NCBI GenBank assembly: GCA_002632355.1
Contig: NSJJ01000011.1
Location: forward strand, 1 to 64,000
DNA length: 64,000 bases
DNA from: Sulfuricella denitrificans
GTDB lineage: Bacteria; Pseudomonadota; Gammaproteobacteria; Burkholderiales; Sulfuricellaceae
Direction: 5' to 3'
Below the pieces are notes generated by a model. It did no database searches, was not told the DNA's origin, and saw only the letters and a program-made list of their open reading frames with translations. Shown here piece after piece: positions 57,720-64,000 of the stretch; the stretch's first letter is position 1; each line of letters begins with the position of its first letter. The position numbers were made by a program, and so were the translations under genes.

Positions 57720-60667
57720 TTATTGCGCCCCTGCTGCTTGGCCCGATACATCGCCAAGTCTGCACACTTCACCAGTTTGTCGCAATCCTCGGTATCCAGC
57801 GGATATAAAGCGATGCCGATACTGGTACTGGCGATCAATTCGTGGCCCTCAAGCAGGAAAGGCTCGGCAAAGGCCACAGCAATCTTGCGGGCGACGACAG
57901 CAGCGCCTTCCCTGGTCTCCACCTGGGGCAACAGCACGGTAAATTCGTCCCCGCCCAGGCGTGCCACGGTATCGCTCTCCCGCACACAAGCCCGGATACG
58001 GCTCGCGACGGCCTGCAACAGCAGGTCGCCAACATGGTGGCCAAACGTATCATTCACCGCCTTGAAACGATCCAGATCAAGATACATCAGAACGGCTGGG
58101 TAATGCTCGCGCTTTGCCCGCACCAGCATCTGCTGCAGCCGGTCATAGAACAGGGTGCGGTTGGGCAGGTCGGTAAGGGCGTCGTAATGCGCCATATGCT
58201 GGATGTGAGCTTCGGTAACCTTCTGCTCGGTAATGTCCTCGAGGATGGAAATGAAATGCGACACCTCCCCATCCGTATCGCGGATCGGCGTGATGGTCTG
58301 CTGCACGGTGAACTCTGAGCCATCCCTGTGCTTTTCAACCGTTTCGCTGCTCCACATTTCGCCAGCGGTTATGGTTTCCCACAACTTGCGGTAATAGTCC
58401 GGCCCCTGTTTGCCCGACTTGATGATACGCGGCGTCTCGCCCATCGCCTCTTGCGCCGTATAGCCGGTGAGACGGGTAAAGGACTGGTTCAGCCACTGGA
58501 TCCGTCCGCGCCGGTCGGTGATGAACACGCCATTGCCGGCGGAAGCCAGTGCGGTGCCGAGCAACCGCAATTGCTGCTGATCCATGGCTTTTTCCAGCGC
58601 GACGCAGATACGCCCCGCAATCATGCCCAGGCGCTGGACCGTGACCGCATCATTAAAACCATGCTCATGGTTTGAATACAGGCAGAACGCACCATACACC
58701 TCGCCGCGGATGATAAGCGGGATACCGATGATAGCCTTCAGACTGAAACGCTCAGCAGCCTCGCGCCATGGCTGGAAACTGGGGTCTGTGCAGCGAAATA
58801 CCTGCGTCTGCCCAAGGCGGATGGTCAATCCGGCGGGACCTTGCCCCTGGGGGGTATCGTCCCAGCGCACGCCGATTTTTTCCAGTTCGAGACGGTAGTT
58901 TTCCTCCGGCCCGGCACATGCGGCGACAGATATCTCTCCACTGTCTTCCCTGCGGCCGATCCACACGAATGCGTAACCCAGCAAGCGCACCACCTCGACG
59001 CAGATGAATTCCAGCAGGCTTGGCAAAGGCAGGCCGCGCAACACCTGCTGATCGATTTCGTTGAACAGGGTATCCAGCGCCTGCAGTTGCACGCGTTCGG
59101 TCACATCGGCGGCATAGACCGCAGCTGCCACGACCTTGCTTTCGGTATTGAGTACAGGATAGACATTGCTTTCGAAAGAGATGCCATTCCGTTCATCCTT
59201 GAGGTAAAACGGCTGTCCGGAATGGAAAAGCTGTTGCATCATCAATTGGCGAGAACTGGCAATATCTGCAGGAATCATGGAAAAAAAGTTCTTGCCAACA
59301 ACTTCCTCCACAGAATGATGCAAACGCCTGGCGCCGATTTCGTTAATTGCAAGCACCTCTCCGTTTTCATCCAGCAACATGGCGGTTTCCATGGTCGCAT
59401 CGAGCAGGGCGCGAGAACGTGCCTCGCTAACCTGTAGCGCTGCTTCCGCACGCTTGCGTTCGGTCACATCGGCCAGGGTCAGCAGCAGACCCTCGACCCT
59501 GCCGCCCTCACTCTTGACCGGCGCGAGATTCCAGTCCCAGTAAGTCATGCCCCGTTCTGGCTGATCCGGAAACCCGAACGACTTGGCGTGTGCGACATAT
59601 GGCTCGCCGCTTTCGAGAACACGGCGAAATATCGCCTCGTTTTCCGCATCGGGGTAGAGCTGGAAATGATTTTTTCCGACAAAAGAATCCACTGTGCGCT
59701 GCTGGTCGGCTGCAGCATAGTTTTCGTTGACGCGAATAAAATTGAACTCATTATCGAGGTAGGCGACCGATATATGGATATTGGAAAATATCCGCTCCAT
59801 AAGCTGATTGGCCAGTTTCAGCGCTTCGTTCTTGTGGTTCAGGTAAATTCCCAGGGCAAAGAACATGGCCAGCACCAAAGTTACCCAGGCCAGTGCCAGC
59901 AAGCTGATCATGAACCCGCTACCATAGTGATCAAAGCCCAATCCCGACATCGCCAGCAGAATCAGCCCATTGGGCACCATCACCACCACCGGTACGATAA
60001 AGCGCAATAATGCGCCCCCGGGCCCCTTGCTGAGCAGAATGGCAGACAAGCCCTGGGTGGATCGCAACAATAACGTACCCACACCAAGCAACAAAAAACA
60101 TAATGCAGCCGGCAAGGCCATGCCCGGTGGTGCCGCGCCGGTCGGCAAAATACCACGGAAAATGACGCTGATCATTGCCTGAAAAGCCAGAACCACTACT
60201 GCCAGCGCAAGCGACTGGGCAACATAAGCCCGCAAATCGCCATCACCTGACTGGATCAGCAACGCCGCGCCCAGCAGAAAAAATGCCAGGGCTGTGTGAT
60301 GCAGGATGCGCGCTGCGCCCTCACCGGGCGCATGAATAAACAGACGGGCACACCATTCCTGTATACCCGAACTGAATTGAAGCCAGGTTTCCACCAGGCC
60401 CAGCGCCCCCAACAACAGCACTCCGCCTGCCAACAGCGCCGCCAGCGGCACCATCCGCTGCCGGTGCAACAGCCACATGGAAGCACTGGCCACCAGCACG
60501 AGCAAGGCCGCGAGAACGGGCATAGAGGGCCCGCTCCCGGTGAAAGAAGTCAGAACGGGAACATTTATGAGCCAGCCCGTCAATACCAGGCCGCCCAGCA
60601 ACGCAGCCACAACGCATACCACTGGCGTCAAGTGGAGAAATAATTTCTTGGTTTCTGCAGCAACCAT
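57683..60667 (-). CDS. Membrane PAS/GAF/GGDEF diguanylate cyclase
   Basis: The 994-aa protein has about eight membrane helices (residues 10-280), then PAS, PAS, GAF and PAS sensors (about 285-800), and a C-terminal GGDEF domain (LTDLPNRTLFY; RLGGDEFTVLL) with an RXXD inhibitory site (RESD) five residues before the motif. It lacks EAL. It therefore probably makes c-di-GMP in response to several signals. It is downstream of the RegA-like gene but separated by about 87 bp. Confidence 0.92.
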   Translation of the reverse strand: MVAAETKKLFLHLTPVVCVVAALLGGLVLTGWLINVPVLTSFTGSGPSMPVLAALLVLVASASMWLLHRQRMVPLAALLAGGVLLLGALGLVETWLQFSSGIQEWCARLFIHAPGEGAARILHHTALAFFLLGAALLIQSGDGDLRAYVAQSLALAVVVLAFQAMISVIFRGILPTGAAPPGMALPAALCFLLLGVGTLLLRSTQGLSAILLSKGPGGALLRFIVPVVVMVPNGLILLAMSGLGFDHYGSGFMISLLALAWVTLVLAMFFALGIYLNHKNEALKLANQLMERIFSNIHISVAYLDNEFNFIRVNENYAAADQQRTVDSFVGKNHFQLYPDAENEAIFRRVLESGEPYVAHAKSFGFPDQPERGMTYWDWNLAPVKSEGGRVEGLLLTLADVTERKRAEAALQVSEARSRALLDATMETAMLLDENGEVLAINEIGARRLHHSVEEVVGKNFFSMIPADIASSRQLMMQQLFHSGQPFYLKDERNGISFESNVYPVLNTESKVVAAAVYAADVTERVQLQALDTLFNEIDQQVLRGLPLPSLLEFICVEVVRLLGYAFVWIGRREDSGEISVAACAGPEENYRLELEKIGVRWDDTPQGQGPAGLTIRLGQTQVFRCTDPSFQPWREAAERFSLKAIIGIPLIIRGEVYGAFCLYSNHEHGFNDAVTVQRLGMIAGRICVALEKAMDQQQLRLLGTALASAGNGVFITDRRGRIQWLNQSFTRLTGYTAQEAMGETPRIIKSGKQGPDYYRKLWETITAGEMWSSETVEKHRDGSEFTVQQTITPIRDTDGEVSHFISILEDITEQKVTEAHIQHMAHYDALTDLPNRTLFYDRLQQMLVRAKREHYPAVLMYLDLDRFKAVNDTFGHHVGDLLLQAVASRIRACVRESDTVARLGGDEFTVLLPQVETREGAAVVARKIAVAFAEPFLLEGHELIASTSIGIALYPLDTEDCDKLVKCADLAMYRAKQQGRNNYCFFDASSESL

Positions 60668-60754
60668 GCGGAACCCCGCTTCTAGAATGGCGAAAATTGG
60701 TTAGTTCAAGGCATAAACGACCATCATCCGGCACAATTATGCCTTGGCTTATCT

Positions 60755-61312
60755 CTATTCGCGAACAGGGTGCTTCGACAATTTCCGCTGTAATGTACGG
60801 CGATGCATCTTGAGTGCGCGCGCGGTAGCCGAAATATTTCCCTGATGTTCTGCCAGCACGCGCTGAATGTGCTCCCATTCCAGCCTGTCCACTGACAGCG
60901 GCTGCGGTGTAACAGGCGTTTCCTCGTCGCCCCCCTCGCGCTCGAATGCAGCAATGATCTGGTCCGCATCGGCGGGCTTGGCGAGATAGTGGGTCGCACC
61001 CAGCTTGATCGCTTCCACTGCCGTGGCAATGCTGGCGAAGCCTGTCAGCATGACGATGCGCGTTTCCTCGTCCAGCTCCTTCAGGCGCTTGACCAGTACC
61101 AGTCCCGACGAGCCGGGCATTTTCAGATCCACCACGGCAAATTCCGGCGCATTCTTCTCAACCATTATCAGCGCCGCATCCACATCGTGGGCCACGCTCA
61201 CCTCGAAACCGCGTCGCGTCAGCGCCTTCTTCAGAACACGGCAGAAGGTTTCGTCATCATCCACCAGCAACAGGCTGGGCTGGTCATCCTGGGAGTGGGT
61301 TTCATTGGTCAT
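60755..61312 (-). CDS. regA: RegA/PrrA/ActR-type response regulator
   Basis: The 185-aa regulator has a receiver with acidic pocket DDD (residues 18-20), phospho-acceptor Asp62 and Lys in YLAKPADAD, and a C-terminal Fis-type helix-turn-helix (GNISATARALKMHRRTLQRKL) that is the RegA hallmark. These regulators control redox-responsive genes. It overlaps the kinase gene by 4 bp. Confidence 0.93.
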   Translation of the reverse strand: MTNETHSQDDQPSLLLVDDDETFCRVLKKALTRRGFEVSVAHDVDAALIMVEKNAPEFAVVDLKMPGSSGLVLVKRLKELDEETRIVMLTGFASIATAVEAIKLGATHYLAKPADADQIIAAFEREGGDEETPVTPQPLSVDRLEWEHIQRVLAEHQGNISATARALKMHRRTLQRKLSKHPVRE

Positions 61313-62595
61313 GAGTTGATCAGCAGTTTTGTCAGGGGTAAAAATATTTGGGTAAGCACGCCGCCGCCTTCGCGGTTGATCAGCAGCACCCTGCCGCCAA
61401 AGCGTTCGATGGTGGCATTGGCCAGAAACAAACCGATACCGAAGCCATGACCCTTGGTGGTAAAAAACGGCTGTCCCGCTCGCTGCTGCACGTCCGGAGA
61501 AAGGCCTGGCCCCCGGTCGCGGATTTCAAGTTGCAGTTCATCATGCTGCCAGCTGCCAAAAATTTCCACGTTATCTGGTGACGCATCGGCAGCATTGTTG
61601 AGCAGGTTGATCAATGCCTGTGTCAGGGTCTGGTCGGCAACAATCCGAGGAGCGGGCAAGGCGCCTTGCCAGCTGGATTCCACGGCCACACCAGGCCTGA
61701 GCAACTGCCACTTTTCGAGCAGATCAGCAAAATAATGATCCAGTGACTGCGCCGTCGCATCTTCGGCCCGCCCCTGTCCTGCCACAACGAGCATGTTGGA
61801 AAGAATCTCCTTGCAGTTGTCCACCTGCTGCCGCAGCAGGTGAAGATCTTCGACCAGTGCCGTGTCGCTGGCATATTCCTGCTGCAGCTCGGTGGTCACC
61901 ACTGCCATGGTCGCCAGAGGCGTCCCCAGTTCATGAGCCGCACCGGCCGCCATCGTTCCCAGCGCCACGATACGCTCATTGCGCAGAGTATCCTCGCGTG
62001 CGGCCGCCAGCGCCCGGTCACGCTCCTTGACGGCATTGGCCATGCGCACCACGAAAAAAGCGATGAGAAAGGCGCTCAATACAAAAGTCATCCACATCCC
62101 GGTGAGATGCAGATAGACCGCTGTACTGAAATTGCCGTCCCTGGGCATGAGCGGATAGTAATTGAACATCAGCAGGGTGTAACACGCCGCCGTGAATACT
62201 GCCATGGACCAAGTGTACATACCGGGAAGCGTGATCGCGGCGATCACCAGGGGCACCAGATAATAGGAAACCAGCGGATTGGTCGAGCCGCCTGCGTAAA
62301 ACAGCAGTACCGTGATGGCAAAAACATCCGCTAGCAGCTGGGCGAAAAGCTCCCCATCCGTGACCGGCCAGGGCTTCTGCAGGCGCCACCAGGTCAGCAA
62401 ACTGACCAGTACCAGCAGTCCAACAACCGAAAGCAGGGGGGGAAGCGGCAATGGCAAGCCCAGCAGCCGTACAGCCACAAACCCGGCCAGCAGCAGGGCG
62501 CCGATCAACAAACCTCGCAACAAGAGAATGCGCCGCAGGTTGCCGCCTGAAGATACCGCCAAGGGCGCATCGTATCCGAACATGCAGTGAATCAT
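61309..62595 (-). CDS. regB: RegB/PrrB-type redox sensor kinase
   Basis: The 428-aa membrane kinase has six helices, the quinone-site-like GGSTNPLVS (102-110), the H box HELGTPLATMAV (His221) and the ATPase boxes (LLNNAADASPDN; DRGPGLS; TTKGHGFGIGL). Cys261 (VDNCKEIL) lies exactly 40 residues after the phosphorylated His, as the redox Cys265 does in R. capsulatus RegB. An alternative start at 62583 is possible. It is divergent from a TonB receptor. Confidence 0.92.
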   Translation of the reverse strand: MIHCMFGYDAPLAVSSGGNLRRILLLRGLLIGALLLAGFVAVRLLGLPLPLPPLLSVVGLLVLVSLLTWWRLQKPWPVTDGELFAQLLADVFAITVLLFYAGGSTNPLVSYYLVPLVIAAITLPGMYTWSMAVFTAACYTLLMFNYYPLMPRDGNFSTAVYLHLTGMWMTFVLSAFLIAFFVVRMANAVKERDRALAAAREDTLRNERIVALGTMAAGAAHELGTPLATMAVVTTELQQEYASDTALVEDLHLLRQQVDNCKEILSNMLVVAGQGRAEDATAQSLDHYFADLLEKWQLLRPGVAVESSWQGALPAPRIVADQTLTQALINLLNNAADASPDNVEIFGSWQHDELQLEIRDRGPGLSPDVQQRAGQPFFTTKGHGFGIGLFLANATIERFGGRVLLINREGGGVLTQIFLPLTKLLINS

Positions 62596-62630
62596 CCGCT
62601 AATAACTGCTTAATTGTACTCACAACATGA

Positions 62631-62671
62631 GTTGTTGCGTCCTGTGGCATTTTGCCACAGGACGCAACAAC
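62631..62671. repeat. Perfect 19-bp palindrome between regB and TonB receptor
   Basis: Arms 62631-62649 and 62653-62671 are exact inverse complements around a TTT loop. They contain GCGTC and GACGC half-sites, N19 apart, like RegA boxes. The stem is followed by CTCGGTTTTT on the plus strand, so a terminator of an outward transcript is another possibility. Confidence 0.8.
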
Positions 62672-62705
62672 CTCGGTTTTTCCCTCCGCAAGCCTTGCAT
62701 CAGGC

Positions 62706-62735
62706 GCGTCAGTTTGACGCGCGGCATCATGTCGC
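62706..62735 (+). promoter_or_regulatory. Two abutting RegA-type boxes
   Basis: GCGTC-N5-GACGC (62706-62720) directly abuts GCGGC-N5-GTCGC (62721-62735). Both match the published half-site rule GCGNC/GNCGC of PrrA/RegA/RoxR. They lie 93 bp upstream of the TonB receptor start and 110 bp from the regB start, so they could control both. Confidence 0.65.
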
Positions 62736-62827
62736 ATTTTTTCAGGGAACTTTTGCCTTTAACATTCGGCCACTGAATTCAAGACACGCACATCCTTTTG
62801 TCATCACTCAAATTCCGGGGAGAAAAT

Positions 62828-64000
62828 ATGTCACTCAATCTAAAACCGATTTGCCGGGCCATTGCCATTCTTTGTGCCGGTGCCATGGGAAGCACCCACG
62901 CGGGTGCCGTTCCGGGGGCAGCGCAAAAAATGGACGAGGTAGTTGTTACCTCGACCACCATCGATGACCGTTTCGAGGCCAAACGCGACGAGCCTTCCAG
63001 CATCAGCGTGATCAGCGGCAAGGAGGTCGACGATGCCCACATCGAGAACATGATCCAGGTGCTGCGCTCCATTCCTGGCGTGACTGCCGACCTTTCCAGC
63101 GGTGACGAGATCAAGATCAAGCTGCGCGGCGTCGAGAACCAGCGCTACATGGGCGAAAAACCAGGTGTGGCGATCGTGATCGACGGCGTGCCGGTGTTCG
63201 AGCGCACCGGCAAGGTCAACATCGACATCGACAACATCGAATCGATCAAGGTCATCAAGGGTGGCGCATCCTACCTGTTCGGTGAAGACGCCCTGTCGGG
63301 TGCGGTGATCATCACCACCAAGCGTGGCGCCAAATACGCTGGTGCGACGGTCAGTGCGGAAGCCGGCTCATGGGGCTACGAAAAACAGATGGCGCGCGTG
63401 GGCTTTTCAGGCGAAAAGGGCAATGGCCATATTCAGGCCTCCCACCGCTACGGCGATGACTATTACTTCCAGTCGTCCTATAAAACCGACTATATCAACG
63501 GCAACTTCAATCTCTATCTTTCTGACGCCAGCGACCTGACTTTAGGCTTCGAAAAATCGGATCGCGCCAAGGACAAGCACGGCTCGGTGAAAGGCGTGGT
63601 GCAGGCCGAACTGGACCCTCGGGGCGTGCTGGGCCGCGACTATACCCGCAAGTACGACGTCGAATTGCAAAAACTCAACCTGACCTATTCCAACAGCTAC
63701 GATCCGAAAAGCAACATCCTCCTGATGGGCTACGAATACCGCGACCATACGAATTTCTGGTCAGCCCCCCAGTCGCTCTATCCCAGCGGCGCCAGTGTGC
63801 TGCCTGGCGATCCCGGCTACTACGAAGCCTACACCACGCTCAACGACTGGAAGCAGGTACAGCGCGGCGCCAAGGGCGAATGGCGCTCCTCGACCGGCAA
63901 CGTCGGCTGGCTGGCCGGGGTGGACCTGCGCCGCAACGAATACCAGCAACTGAACAAGGCAGGGGTCGATTATTGCAGCCGCAAGCAAGGCGCAGCATGT
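62828..64000 (+). CDS. TonB-dependent outer-membrane receptor, 3' partial
   Basis: The gene starts at ATG 62828 (GGGGAG upstream) and stays open to the window edge (391 codons). It encodes a signal peptide, a TonB-box-like DEVVVTST, a plug domain (IENMIQVLRSIPGVTADLSS, IESIKVIKGGASYLFGEDAL, GAVIITTKRG) and the start of the barrel. The ligand is not evident. The RegA-type boxes and the redox pair next door suggest redox-linked uptake. Confidence 0.92.
   Translation, partial: MSLNLKPICRAIAILCAGAMGSTHAGAVPGAAQKMDEVVVTSTTIDDRFEAKRDEPSSISVISGKEVDDAHIENMIQVLRSIPGVTADLSSGDEIKIKLRGVENQRYMGEKPGVAIVIDGVPVFERTGKVNIDIDNIESIKVIKGGASYLFGEDALSGAVIITTKRGAKYAGATVSAEAGSWGYEKQMARVGFSGEKGNGHIQASHRYGDDYYFQSSYKTDYINGNFNLYLSDASDLTLGFEKSDRAKDKHGSVKGVVQAELDPRGVLGRDYTRKYDVELQKLNLTYSNSYDPKSNILLMGYEYRDHTNFWSAPQSLYPSGASVLPGDPGYYEAYTTLNDWKQVQRGAKGEWRSSTGNVGWLAGVDLRRNEYQQLNKAGVDYCSRKQGAAC

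Overview
The window reads as chromosomal housekeeping DNA of a GC-rich, Gram-negative betaproteobacterium, most likely of the Nitrosomonadales / Gallionellaceae / Sulfuricellaceae type. I infer this from protein style and gene order (pcm-rhodanese-tolC next to waaA/waaC, yccU-dapF-DUF484-xerC, dacA-dat-ybeD-lipB-lipA, hslVU, and a RegB/RegA-like pair beside a TonB receptor). No species is proven. I saw no rRNA, tRNA, CRISPR, prophage or insertion sequence.

Layout. Positions 1-5.2 kb hold the end of a ChpA/PilL-type chemotaxis kinase with a frameshift, then a minus-strand thiC-uppP unit under a TPP riboswitch. Positions 5.2-12 kb hold pcm-rhodanese-tolC and LPS core genes (waaA, waaC, a WaaE-like transferase, a UDP-glucuronate epimerase). 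Positions 12-20.6 kb hold a polyphosphate:AMP phosphotransferase operon, an EAL-CBS-GGDEF protein fused by overlap to a GT4 glycosyltransferase, an LpxH-like phosphatase, a second GT4 and dgkA. Positions 21-25.5 kb hold ppk1, an orphan ParA ATPase and a CYTH-CHAD protein in one tight operon, preceded by yggX. Positions 25.6-33.2 kb hold two LpxL/HtrB acyltransferases, a lower-GC orphan, rhlE, yceH, and yccU-dapF-DUF484-xerC. Positions 33.2-35.6 kb hold an ABM monooxygenase, a CarH-like B12-binding protein and a diguanylate cyclase broken at its GGEEF motif by a G-tract slip. Positions 35.6-46 kb hold a methyltransferase, dsbC, two ubiquinone hydroxylases, pepP, rlpA, dacA, dat, ybeD, lipB and lipA. 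Positions 45.7-51 kb hold a DUF1456/RIO kinase pair and a zinc-uptake-like operon without its ATPase. Positions 51-57.7 kb hold a STAS protein, hslVU, a Fur-box-preceded outer-membrane protein, an ABC-F ATPase and a cytochrome b561. Positions 57.7-64 kb hold a large PAS/GAF/GGDEF protein, a RegA/RegB-like redox pair and a TonB-dependent receptor that runs off the window.

Themes. The strongest candidates for new biology are (a) the ppk-parA-CYTH/CHAD operon, which suggests active positioning of polyphosphate granules; (b) the B12-photoreceptor-like protein overlapping a diguanylate cyclase, which suggests light control of c-di-GMP; (c) two abutting perfect GCGNC-N5-GNCGC boxes plus a 19-bp palindrome with the same half-sites between the RegBA-like genes and a TonB receptor; and (d) an inverted array of GTGAANN heptads that supplies the start codon and first residues of LipB. 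Two frameshifts fall exactly in catalytic motifs (the Hpt histidine box and GGEEF); they may be sequence errors or real.
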